Source: Saprolegnia diclina VS20 (taxonomy: Eukaryota; Oomycota; Saprolegniomycetes; Saprolegniales; Saprolegniaceae). From it: DNA of 58,730 bases. This document shows, piece by piece, positions 22,950-33,800 of this stretch. The stretch covers positions 727,645-786,374 of the forward strand of contig NW_008246082.1 of assembly GCF_000281045.1 (NCBI RefSeq), written 5' to 3'. A model generated the notes under the pieces. That model saw nothing but the letters and a program-made list of their open reading frames with translations, was not told where the DNA came from and did not search any database. Made by a program: the position numbers and the translations under genes. Within the stretch, counting starts at the first letter, position 1; each line of letters starts with the position of its first letter.

Positions 22950-23810
22950 ATGAACCTCGCGTACAAGGTCGCCTCGGATCCGAGCTTTGCTCAAGGTATC
23001 TATGATCGAAACTTGTCGCCGTCGGTCCTTGGTTGCGGCGACCAAGGTCCACGGCGTAGACACGCGCTTGGCGCGATCTTCAGAGCGAAGCGCCCGTTCG
23101 TCTGGCGCGACCTTTGCACCACGCGTCTCACAGAGCCATCACTAGGTGCCAATAACAAACTAGGTTCCGACTCTGCCGCAGCTCGTGGGTCTCCTCCAAT
23201 ACGCAGAAGAAGCACGTGCACGAGCACGATGCGGCTAGATGCATTTACTCTTTATACGCCTTTCAAAGCTCTCGAGCACAACGCCGACTTGCACGACCAA
23301 CAAGCTCCAGTCGACCGACGATCCACACGGCGCGCGCTGACGCGCAGCTCGTTTGCCACCGAGACGGTGCGGCTCGTTCTTCTCGACGAAATAACTCCTT
23401 TAGAGAGACTACTGCCCGGCACTGGAAGCCTTCGGGTTGTGCATGCTTGCGAGTTTGACGACGGCAGCACCCCGGACGTCATCGCTTTCGTGCGAAGAAC
23501 CAGCATTTGCTGCTGGACCAACCGCAGCTCTCGTCGTTGGTCGACGTCCCACTCGAGTTCTCGTCTAGTAACCAAACGAACGACAGCGTGCAAAACGATA
23601 CTGCAATGCATTTTTGGCAACACGACTACTTCTCTACTGCGAGTTCGTGTTGATGTGGGACTCGCGCCATGGTTTTTCGCGGGTATTTTCGTTCCAATTA
23701 TGACACCCGAGCACAGGAAATATTCATCCCGACGCAACTTCGTTGGACGACTTGCTTGGCAGTTGAGCGTGCACATGGCTCTCAGTTGCCACACGCTCGA
23801 ACGTGATTAA
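22950..23810 (+). other. Unassigned 286-codon open frame
   Basis: An ATG-initiated frame without introns follows LINE copy 2. It has no recognisable domain and a patchy composition, and it could be the noncoding tail or 5' region of another element. I do not claim a protein. The following 23811-24637 shows nothing I can identify. Confidence 0.2.
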
Positions 23811-24637
23811 ACGAGCACTCTGGCCACAGATGGAGCATCAATACTGGCGCCGTCGCCCGCCCATATCGAGCACAGACATAACTTCGCACACTTGAAAAGT
23901 TGTAGCAGGAGTGTTGTGAGTGTGCTGCTGTCGTGTCCACCGCGTCGGAAGGCTACCCCTACCCCCTACCTAACCCTATCGTCACGAGCACTTTGTAAAT
24001 GCACGCTGCCGCGTACTCGTCGACATAAACGACAATACAACGCGTAGCATCGCCACACAGCCCCACCGTTCGACGTGCTAACACCTGGCAACTTTACATA
24101 TCACATTCCCTAGCCTTCGTCGTTGCTAGCACCACCGACAGACAACAGGACCAGCCCGCGCATGGGCAAGAAGCTCTAGATGCGACGACATGACGAAGCT
24201 CCAGCGCATCCATACCCTAGAGCCTCATCGTCCTCGACCTCTCCGACGTTTTCTGGCTCGTCGTTGGCCCAACCATCGCCACTGGATATATGTAGCGATC
24301 GCTGTGGGCCAAATGTAGACTGCCCGACAAAAGCATACTAATGTACTTTAGTGTCGCCCAAGCAGAGATCGAACACGACAAACCGACTTGGAGGCGTATA
24401 TATGCATGGTAGCTGTCCGTGTTGACCGTCTCGGTCGAACTCTGTCCAATTTCCAACATGGAACTCGCCCATAGCCTCGACACCACTTTGAGTTGAGTGC
24501 CACGTCGATTCGAATGCTCGGCACATAAGACGCAGCTCCGTACCTAGAGTACCGAGAGACAGCCGTCTCGCCGACGTATGAGCTGCTAGACTAATGCAAA
24601 AGGACATGCCAAATTTATTGGGCGGTCAAACTACAAC

Positions 24638-25665
24638 TTATATTATGGTAAATCGCCGACGCTTCTTGGGCTCGCAGTCATCGTTGTCGCTCGTGAGATC
24701 GATTACCTCCTGGCGCTTGTGATCGGTTGCGTTTGGTTCAATTGGTTTTGCGCGCTGGGTCGTGGTGGCGCTGTCTTTGAGTTGGACCCGGCAGATGCTG
24801 CGGATCGACGTGCTCCGGATAAATCGGAGCGTCGACAGCGCCTTCCATTTGCCGTCTTCGTAAAAACTGCGGTTGAACTTGCCATTGTTCTCTTCGCGGA
24901 CGCGCACAGCCATGAGGTGCTGGTGGAAGCCCGGGTCTTCGAACGTCACGAAATGGTACGCGCCGGGCGTCTCGCATGTTGTGATGATATCGTTTTGTTT
25001 GTCGTCGCGCACGCGGTCCTTCAAGAGGCTCTTGCCGTAGACGTGTCGGTCGATATCAAAGCCACGGTTGCGCAAGAAATCCAAAAAGCAGAAAACGACT
25101 TGTCCGGCACGCCCTTGCCGGGCTCGAGCTTCTCATGCTTGACGAGAAAGTCGTCGATGAGTTTGGGCGTGATCGTTCGGTCGTGCCGGCCCTTGAGCTG
25201 GTGGAATGTCGCGATGAGAGCGTCCCGGACGCAAGTGCCAGTCGCGTTGGCGCCTTTTGTACCGGGGTTGATGTCTGGCACATCGCGCTTTCTTGCTCTC
25301 TTGCGACGAGATGTGGCCGTACCTACAGGCGCGACTGCCCCAAGAGCCGACGAGCCTGCGCCGGAAGCGGCGGGCGACGCGGGGACAGCGGGCTCGGGAG
25401 AGGCGGGCTCGAGGACGGTGCCGATAGCCGCAACGGCCGCAAGAGCCGACGAGCCAGCGGGCTCGGGAGCGACGGGCTCGAGGACGGCTTCAGCCTCGAC
25501 CGCCATGGCATCCGCCACAAGGCCGATCAACCCTGTCGCTGGGCCGTCTGTCTGCTGGTTCGTTTTCTAGGACTTGTGACGCCCGCGCCGCTTCCTCACG
25601 GGCATCTTGCGCATGGCATCGGGCACTTGGACCTGGGCTTCCACTTGGGCACCGGCGCTGGCCAT
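24638..25665 (-). pseudogene. Possible papain-fold (cysteine protease-like) protein with SUMO-interacting motif, damaged
   Basis: Reading from ATG 25665, the protein starts with a basic cluster (RKMPVRKRRGRHKS), meets one in-frame TAG near 25570, and continues through an Ala/Pro/Glu-rich linker with repeated EPxxPEPA units. A globular part with GTCVRDALIATFHQL and TITPKLIDDFLVKH follows. After a one-base frame change at a T-run near 25099 it continues as LDFLRNRGFDIDRHVYG, then PGAYHFVTFEDPGFHQHLMA, and ends EVIDLTSDNDD followed by PKKRRR. The order Cys-helix, then G-x-Y, then His near hydrophobic residues resembles papain-like folds in transposon-linked proteases (inference). V-I-D-L-T plus acids is a textbook SUMO-interacting motif, next to an NLS. 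Two lesions mean a pseudogene or sequencing errors. Confidence 0.5.
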
Positions 25666-26004
25666 TTGGAATTGATGATGCTACCATGAACACTATCTAT
25701 CGACAGATTCAAATAAATAGTGTACATCCGATGTGCGATCGCCGACACACCGATGCTGGGTTGCTACCGGGTCCATAACTGCCACGAAGCACGGACACTA
25801 CGAGATAGATCACATTGTGTATGGCAAGTGAGGTTGAAAGCTCAAACTACGACGGGAAAGTGAACACTGTATTTTGAACACTACTACACTATTACAGACC
25901 AAATCTTGCCCCGACCAGCCGGTTTTTCTCAAAACATGAGTATAGACTGCATAGGGCAACACAGTGGTAGTGTATGTTGACTGGCCACAGCAAAGCCCTG
26001 GTAA

Positions 26005-26084
26005 AATAGTGTTCTATGTTGATAAATGGTGTTGAGCGGCCCCGACACATTATTCGACACCATTTATCCCCGTATAACACTATT
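26005..26084. repeat. 80-bp imperfect inverted repeat, MITE-like
   Basis: Two 28-nt arms (26005-26032 and 26057-26084) pair perfectly over their outer 9 and inner 11 positions (AATAGTGTT and ATAAATGGTGT) and differ only in the middle, around a 24-nt loop. Related ACACTATT words recur just upstream near 25886. The rest of 25666-27081 has no convincing gene. Confidence 0.5.
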
Positions 26085-27081
26085 GGCCACGTACATACCT
26101 CACTCATGAGAAACTGGACTGGCCCTCTCAAGATTTGTGTGACCGCAAAGTGGCGCCGCTGAGCCGCGGCCGGGGAGCCGCGAACGATGCGAGCGCCGCA
26201 GCAAGCGTGTGGATCTGTACAATGTATATGATCCGCATTTGTTGTGCCATGTACTCTCCGGCACCCGAGTTGCTTGGCTCCGGCGCCGATTGCAGTCGCA
26301 CAAGCATCGAAGATGCCCGCAGCCACGGTGTTTGTTCTCTGGTGCAATGAATTGTGGTTTCTTCTCACTGCGCCCTCTCATAGACGCACCACAGAGACCG
26401 AGTGCCAGACGGCAACGTGCATCTTCAACACCAAAGACACGTCGGCACGACTACGACGTTCAAGCTGATTGCGTTTTTGCTCAACGACCCAGCGTGGAAG
26501 TGCCGCCGCGCGCAACGTCGATGCCGGGTACGGTGTGCCCTGGGAGCACTCTTCCTGAGCAAATCCGCGCTCTTGGTGCGCTGTCGATCTCGACGATTTT
26601 GGTCTTGGCAACGACGAGAGCGCAGCTGCTGTCGAGGTCGTGACACAGCGCAGTTCTCCCAGAAGTCCGTCCCGCCAGTCAACGTTCCGACGAGCTGGCA
26701 CGAGGTGCGAAGGATTGCTTGCGATGGACACGAATAAGAGTTCGTGTACTAAATCTGTCGCTACAATCTACTAGCCCCGCCACAACAAGCGCAACTAATT
26801 GGCTGCAATTACACTCCATCCGTAGGTCGTCGGCACGCACGGTATGTCGTCGCTCCCGTGTCGCGAAAGTGGACTGCATAAAATGATGCGTAGGACGGTC
26901 CTGGTCAAGCAAAGATTGTTGACGGGCACACCCCGCATCGTTTGTGAGGCGTATGCTCATCTGGGTCGTTGTGCTCGTGGCCTCTATTCGCTGGGGGGTC
27001 GAGCCATGAAGCACCAAACCAGCGACGCGAGGCTTCGTTCGTTCGCGCCGCCGCTTCGATACCGTGTCGATCGACCAAGTC

Positions 27082-28100
27082 CTTACCGTGCTTGTAGATG
27101 CGCCATCAAGATCATCCAGCCCATCGGACGCTCGACGGCGACCTCGACCTCGGTTTGCAGGCACTCATGCGGCGAGCGTAGGCACAAGTCTCGGGCAGTG
27201 TTGTTTGTTGCAAAGCGATCAACACGGGCGCGCAAAGGAGATCTCGAAGGACTCGTATTCGTCCCGCCAAACCGACGCTAACCTCTGCCTCGCGTGCGTG
27301 TTTCCTCCTCCTCACAGTAATGAGATTCTCATGTCTTTCTATAGACAGAAAATATGGACACGAGCTCGTCGTCATCATGGACCTGCTCTTCGATCGTTCT
27401 AGGGTGTTCTCTGTCCTCGGCTAAAACTCCGCGGCGCAACGCAGCGAGCCGATCCAGGTGCGTCCATGCTGCCATCAACGTGATGGAGCTAACATCGCGT
27501 GCAGATGCGGTGCTCGGTTCTCAAAGACGACGGGTGAAAGTACCCGCTTGTCTCGAGCAAAGGCACCTTGCAGCACGACGAGATCGTTTGCTTGTTGCCG
27601 CGACCGTCGACGCCGGCAAAACGCGTGGCCGCTCATCGTCCTACTACCGAACTAGCGGCTCTTCCTCCCACCACACTACTTGATTATCTCCTGGATTAGG
27701 CGATCGCCGTCAAGCTGCTGGCCAAGCCCATCATGTTTGATCGCGTCAAGGCCGAGGACAAGTGCCAGACGACCACATTTCTCCAGGGCGGTGTGTCCCG
27801 CCTTGTGCGCAACTGGCTTGGGCCTCGTCCATCCAACGCATGCGTCTTCGACATGGGCTTGGACGCTTGCACACGATGGGCTGGATGTTGGAGCTATTCG
27901 CGTCCGACGCCGAGCGCAAATACGAGCCATATTCGGTGGGGTGAAGTTGTGACAAGGGGCAGAGCGCATGCACGCAAAAGTGGATTCATGCTATCCTGTT
28001 TTGGTGCATGCTTCCAGTTTATTATACGCTTCTGATGTGTGTTATTTTGCATATTGGTCGGTTGCCAAGCAGTACGATGGGGGACTTACATGAGCAACGG
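27082..28100. repeat. 1,019-bp block, copy 1, ending at a gap
   Basis: This block is colinear with 41336-42354 (constant offset 14,254) with no indels and seven substitutions that I could count (about 99.3% identity). It runs to the last base before the gap at 28101. It probably contains exons of one gene on the plus strand (for example KYPLVSSKGTLQHDEIVCLL near 27540 and AIAVKLLAKPIMFDRVK near 27700), but I do not recognise the protein. The simplest reading is an overlap between contig ends that was not merged because of heterozygosity. A recent duplication is the alternative. Confidence 0.9.
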
Positions 28101-28200
28101 NNNNNNNNNNNNNNNNNNNNNNNNNNNNNNNNNNNNNNNNNNNNNNNNNNNNNNNNNNNNNNNNNNNNNNNNNNNNNNNNNNNNNNNNNNNNNNNNNNNN
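28101..28200. other. Assembly gap, 100 N
   Basis: A 100-N scaffold join between the repeated block and the truncated CCDC96 gene. Confidence 1.
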
Positions 28201-29222
28201 GAGCTAGAGCGGCTGCGCGCGCTCATCGAGGAGGCCGCCGACCAGCGCGATGAGCTCCAACAGACCAATGCCACGTACGCGGTATGCAGCTTGGGCGCGG
28301 CCAAGACGCTTTTCATATAGGCTTCAGCGCAAGATTGCGCCACTGCTCCAGAAGAAGCAAGATTCGGAGAAGAAGGAGGACCGATTGAGCGTCGTCGAGA
28401 ACGAGAAGCGGTATTACGACTGCCTCAACAGCGTGCACGAGGCGCGAGTGCAGCTCGCGACCGCCCAGACGCAGTACGACCGCATCGCGATGGAGCTCCA
28501 GGTACCGCGGCTAGCGCTGCAACTGCCTCAAACATCAACAAAAGGCGCGACTCGACGAAAAAGAGTGCAAAGCCAACGAGATCCACGAGTCTTTCATGGA
28601 GTTCAAGCGCGAGGTGGCCCGTAGCGCCGAGAACACGCGCACCGGCAAGCCGATTCCGAAGCGCATCATTGCGCAGTTCGAAGTCGCCGAGGTCAAGAAG
28701 GACCAAGAGGTCGAGAAGGTCCGGCTTAAGAACATCAATCTGCGCACGCACTTGCGCAAGCTCGAGGCGCAGCTGCATGCGAAGGAGCAGCTCGCCGAAG
28801 GGCTGCACCTCATCGACTTTGAGCAGCTCAAGATTGAAAACCAAACGCTCAACGAAAAGATCGAAGAGCGCAACGAAGAGCTGCACAAGCTCCGGAAGAA
28901 GACGACGACGACGGTTCAAGTGCTCACGCACATCAAGGAGAAGCTGCAGTTTGTGCTCGTCGAGAACCAAGCGCTCAAGCACGACCTCTCGGAGCTCGAC
29001 GAAGAGCTCACCGAGTCGCGCGATGTTCTCACCAAACACAAGAAGGACCGCGACGCGCTGCGCCACACGCAGGCAAAGATGAAGCACCAGCAAGGCTTTG
29101 CCAACTCGCATTTGCTCATGGCCGACTACGAGAAGCGCAAGGTCGACATCGAGGACTACCAGGGCCGCCTCGAGCAGCTCAAGCAGCGTCTTGCGTATCT
29201 CAACAAGAAGAAAGCTTCGTAA
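28201..29222 (+). CDS. CCDC96: CCDC96/CFAP184 axonemal coiled-coil protein, 3' part
   Basis: The frame is open from the gap edge, so the N terminus is missing. Introns at 28273-28318 and 28502-28543 join in frame to the TAA near 29222. Almost the whole product is coiled coil. The conserved C-terminal block of the CCDC96/CCDC113 family is clear: NLRTHLRKLEAQLHAKEQLA, GLHLIDFEQLKIENQTLNEK, IEERNEELHKLRKK, TVQVLTHIKEKLQFVL. In ciliates and vertebrates this protein and CCDC113 link the nexin-dynein regulatory complex to neighbouring structures of the 96-nm axonemal repeat. It would serve the flagella of oomycete zoospores. CCDC113 is the closest alternative, but the TVQVLTHIKEKLQF wording favours CCDC96. 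Confidence 0.85.
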
Positions 29223-29358
29223 GCACTTAGGAAAATCGCGGAACTGGCAGGCTGCAAAAGCGCGGCTCAGTGTTGGCCTCGAGCGAGAACCCGCGGTTGC
29301 GCGCCGACACGTTCTCCTTGTCGTCCTTGCGCCTACGTAACGACATGACATCGGCGCG

Positions 29359-30633
29359 TCACGCGAACGTTTGGTACCCGTCGCGCGGCGTAAAGCTCAG
29401 CAGCGTCGACGCGGCCATGAGCGACGTGTGTGTCGGCGACGTCGCGCCGCGCGCGTCGAGCTCAGTCTGGAACGGTAGCGGTCGGAGCGTTGGCGGGCGG
29501 CGGAGGTGCGCGGACTTGAGAAGCTGCTCCTCGAGGCGAGCGACCCGCGCTGTGAGCTCGGATTCGCGCGCTCTCGACTCGGCAAGCTCCTTGCCCAGCT
29601 GTTCGTTGCGCAAAATGAGGTACAAAGGCGAGACCTCGAGCATTGGCAATGGGCGATGGTGATGTGTTGGTGGAAAAACCAGCGGCGGCGAGAACGGCGG
29701 GCTCCTGTCGGCCGTGGACGTCGCGTCCGAGTCGGTCGGCTCGAGGAGGCGGATGCGCGGGTAGACGTCGTGGCGATGGCGCTTGGCCGGCGGGCCCTCG
29801 TCGCTGCGCGCGAGGTGGGTCGGGCACGGACCGCACCAGATGAAAGTGATGTGCTTTCGCCGCGTCTCGGGCTTGATGACGAGGATCTTCTTGATGAGGT
29901 TGAGCGAGCAAAGCACGTTGGCAATGTCGTAGATGCGACGCGTTGGCGCTACACGAGCCGTGACCACTCGACAGGACGTCGCGAGTGGCAGCCTACACAC
30001 GGGGTGCTCGTCGCCGCATGCTGCAATGTCGGCGGTCACGACATGCATGATGTCTTCGAGCACGACGGGCTCCGGTCGTTCCTACACATACAATCGATTT
30101 CGCATATCCATGACAAAGATGGGATTGTACCTGGTGCAGAAACACTTGAAGGAAGCGCTCGCTGAGCGCCGTTGCGACGGCTTTCCTCGCGACGGGCGCT
30201 TCGTCGGGCGAAGGATGCTGTGGCGCATGAGATAGATGTACGACACGGTTTGGTTGCAAGTACCTTGAGGCGCTGCAGCGTCGCGAGCATGGCCTCGTCG
30301 CCGAGCCAGCGGCAGAGGCCGATGCCGACCTTGGCGATGAGCCCGACGCTTTGGATGATGTTCAAGATCTCGTGCAGCCGGCGCTTCTGTGTACCTACGC
30401 ACTAGCGTCGTCGCAAGGCCTAAAGGCGTGGACGGCCACCTAGTGATTTGGCCGCGTGCACTATGTTGACGGCGTCCGGTGCGCTACGGAGCATATCACA
30501 GAACCTACAGCGCCATGAGCCCACGGCCTCGACGAGGCGGTACGTACTTGACGCTGAGAACTGTGATGGACTTGTCCATGCGCTGGAGGTTCGTGTTGCG
30601 CGCCGAGCGCTCCTTTGCCGGCGCCAGCAGCAT
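29359..30633 (-). CDS. Atypical E2F transcription factor (E2F7/8 or DEL type) with two DNA-binding domains
   Basis: Read from ATG 30633 (start uncertain, since the frame is open a little further upstream), six exons join in frame. Winged helix 1 reads VKFCDMLRSAPDAVNIVHAA, then KSLGTQKRRLHEILNIIQS, VGLIAKVG and CRWLGD. After a linker, winged helix 2 contains PTRRIYDIANVLCSLNLIKK and HITFIWCGP, with the RRIYD recognition helix. Two DBDs in one chain are typical of E2F7/8 and plant DEL repressors, which bind without a DP partner. A Pro/Ser-rich region and a short coiled coil (NEQLGKELAESRARESELTA) follow. The first domain has RRLHEI in place of the usual RRIYDI. The likely role is repression of S/G2 genes, perhaps including MPS1 in this window. 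Convergent with CCDC96. Confidence 0.8.
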
Positions 30634-30819
30634 CCTCTTCGCTGCTTCGTGGGCCTTTCCCGGAAGATCGCAAAAGCCGCACTAGTTTTTTTGTCCAACG
30701 TCTTGACGTTTGTATGCAGGATTGAAATGTGAAAAAAAAACACAAAAATGGAACCCGGTTGTCAGCTGCAGAGATGATTCTAGTCGACTAACTAAACGAT
30801 TGCGTCGTACGGGACCAGC

Positions 30820-33800
30820 ATGCCGCCACGTCATGCCATTGGCTCCCTTTCCGGTTACGTTGGAGGTGGTTACGCGTCGATTCTTGTCGGTCGGATGGAC
30901 CTCATGATGCGGCTCAAGGGCCATGCCTTCAAGGCCATCTCGGACGAGTTCAAGGTGCGCGAGGCGACGCTCGGTGGCGATGGTCTCCCGCTGCAGGACT
31001 TTGTCGAGATCATGCTCCGCGCGCTGCCCAAGCCCAAGCACGCGCAGGAGAAAACCGAGACGATCGCGGGCCTCGTCGACCTCTTCAATGACATTGACGT
31101 CAACGGCGATGGCACGCTCGAGTTCAACGAGTTTACGTCCTACTGCGTCGACGCCGGCATGGTCGCGACGCGCGTCAAGGTCGCGCCGCTTAAGTACCAG
31201 TACATCAAGAACCGGTCGTTCGTGGATCGCACAACGCAGGGCGCGTCAATCGAGAAGCTCAAATGGTGCGCGGACCTCAAGCGCGCGCTCGCTGTCGAGG
31301 CGAGCTCGAGCTGCGTCAAGGTCTACGCCGCCGACTTTCTCAAGGTCACTGAAGTGCACCCGAGCAGCCCGCCACTGGCCGTACTCCCGTCCATGGTGGT
31401 GCCAGGATCAGGCCCGGGGTGTACGTCGCATGCTGGGAGCGACATGGACCCGAGCAGCAGCCTCGGGAGTCTTCTTGGCGCCAAGAGTACGAGCCACGCC
31501 AATGGCTCCGGGAACCACGCGGACGCACTCGTGCTGGACGCTGAGTTTTTGGCGCAGCTGCGACTCCTCGCAGTCTCGTCGTCCAACTTTGTGCTCTCGT
31601 TTTACGACACAGACCACTACGAGTACGTCATGGAGAACCAGACGACGGTCGCGCAGACGCTCCTGCGGTGGTGCGAGCCGGCGCGACTTCTCTTCTCGAC
31701 AGGCAACAACAAGGTGCTCAACGCGTGGAGCGTGGCGCGCGGGCGCATCTCGCTCGTCAAGCAGCTCTACCACCACACCGACGTCGTCTCCGATGTCCTC
31801 GCGGTGCCGCAGTACGACCTCGTCGTGTCGTGCGACCTCAAGCGGTACATTTACCTCTGGGACATTCAAGACTGCCGGCCGCGCGGCAGCCTCGTGGGCC
31901 ACACGCACGGCGTGCGCCAAATGGTATTTTCGCCCATGAACGACCTCTTGGTGACCGCAGGCTTTGAGTTTGACGCGTACGGCTGGGACATTTCGTCCAA
32001 ACAACGCATCATGACGCTGTCCGGGCACCGCGCGTCGCTCGTCGGCGTCCAGCTTGCCCGGTTCCACACGGAGCGCGCCGTGACCGCCGACATTACCGGT
32101 CTCTTCAAGATCTGGAACATCCACCGCCTCAATGGCGCCCAGGCGCAGCTGCTCGAAAGCATTGCGCCGGCATCGACGATCGCGCATTTCAACCCGCGTT
32201 CGTTCATTGCGCTCTCGCCCAAGCGCGACATTGTCGCCGCCAGCTGCGTCTTGCACATATTCGAGAGCGTCAAAATCCAAAAGCACGACGAGATCCCGCT
32301 CCGCGCGTTCTTCCAGCACAGCAGCAACCAGTTCTTAGGCCTGACCGAGACGAGCGTCAACCTCTGGGACGGCAACACGGGTCTCCTCCTCGAAGAATTC
32401 ACAGGTTCGTGCACATGCCCTTCGGTTGGTTTCATGCGGGGTAGGGTTGACGCAGAGCAGTTTTGTGCTGTGCTGCCAAGACGCACTCCATCGCAAACTC
32501 GTGGTTGCCACCGACGACGGCGCCGTTGAAGTCTACAACTGCACCAACCTCGCGCGCGTTCGCCGGTCCAACAGCGCAATTGGTGCGTCCATTCACTTCT
32601 TCTCGACGCGCCGACGTGTCCATCGTAGGGCGCATTGGGTCGTTGCATTACGACTCAAAGAACAAGCTGATCATCGCCACCACGGGGGCGTCGTCGCCCA
32701 CGGACGCGGGGGGTATCTTTATCTTTGACGATGGTACGGTCGGCGAGTGTGTTCTCTTGCGGTCCCTCGCCAACGTCGAGGTGACAGCCAGCGCATTCAG
32801 CGTGAACGCGTCGCTCTTGGCAACTGTTGCTGGCGACCACAGCATTCGCTGCTGGGACTTCGAGACGCTCCAGCTGCAGATCGTGTGCCGAACCGAGACC
32901 GGCGACATCCACGTCGTGGCGTTTCTAGACCCTTATCCCGTGCTCGTGGCCGCTGACGGCGTTGGCAACGTCTTCTTCTTCGCCACGTCGCCGCAGTATA
33001 CGTGCAATACGGGTGGCTGCCTCCACGCCTTTGTCAATACGGGCCCGAGCGCCGACGGAACCGGTCCTTTTGTCGCTATTCCTACGACACGTTAGGCACT
33101 CTGTTCGTAGACCATCCAGTGGTTGTGACGACGCTCACGTGTCTGTACCACGAAGACGAAGCCAAGCACGTGCTCGTTACGGGCGACGATGAAGGCCGCG
33201 TCGCCGTGTGGGATCTCTCGGTCATGCTCCGGCGGCTGCGATTGCAGGTGCATCCATGCAGCCCCTGCGAAAAGCTCATCGCTTTCAACTAGGCTATTCC
33301 GGACGACAAACTCAAGAGCAAGCGCCGGGGGTACAACGCCCACAGCACATTTTCTCGCACGTTTGACGCCGATCGCGTCGGCGAGAACGCGCGACGCCAC
33401 ACAACGCGGCTGCCCGACGACGTCCTGCGACGCGTCGCGCCCAAGCGGGACGGCACCCCCGACGGCAATATTCGCGCGCGGGAACACCACCACGGTGGCA
33501 CGATTCGCACAGGAGTTTACGTCGTGGCGCATGGCCCCTATTGGTGCAGACAACATTTATTGTCACTGGACCCTAACCCTTTGGTGTAGGGACGTCAAGG
33601 ACGTGACCCGACTTGCGTCATGGGTCGCGCACGCCGACAGTATCAGCGGCATCGAGTAGGAATATGCCACCGAGATGTATCGCTAGAACAACAACATGTC
33701 ATTAGAGTCAACGACCGACCCAACGTGCTTATCAGCTGCGCGTTCGACGCGCGCATGTACGTGTGGGACTGGCGCGGGACGTGCCTCGGGTGCCTTACGA

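Noticed and set aside
22950..23810. 286-codon open frame as a new gene
   Set aside because: No domain, biased composition, and located at the end of a dead LINE. Kept only as an unassigned frame.
23949..23990. CCTAACCCTA-like telomeric words
   Set aside because: Only one or two imperfect units without tandem array, so chance C-rich sequence.
28425..29351. 308-codon minus-strand frame rich in Leu and Val
   Set aside because: Antisense of the CCDC96 coiled coil (Lys/Glu codons read as Leu/Phe). Apparent hydrophobicity is an artefact.
31408..32319. 303-codon minus-strand frame
   Set aside because: Antisense of the WD40 exons, with no domain.
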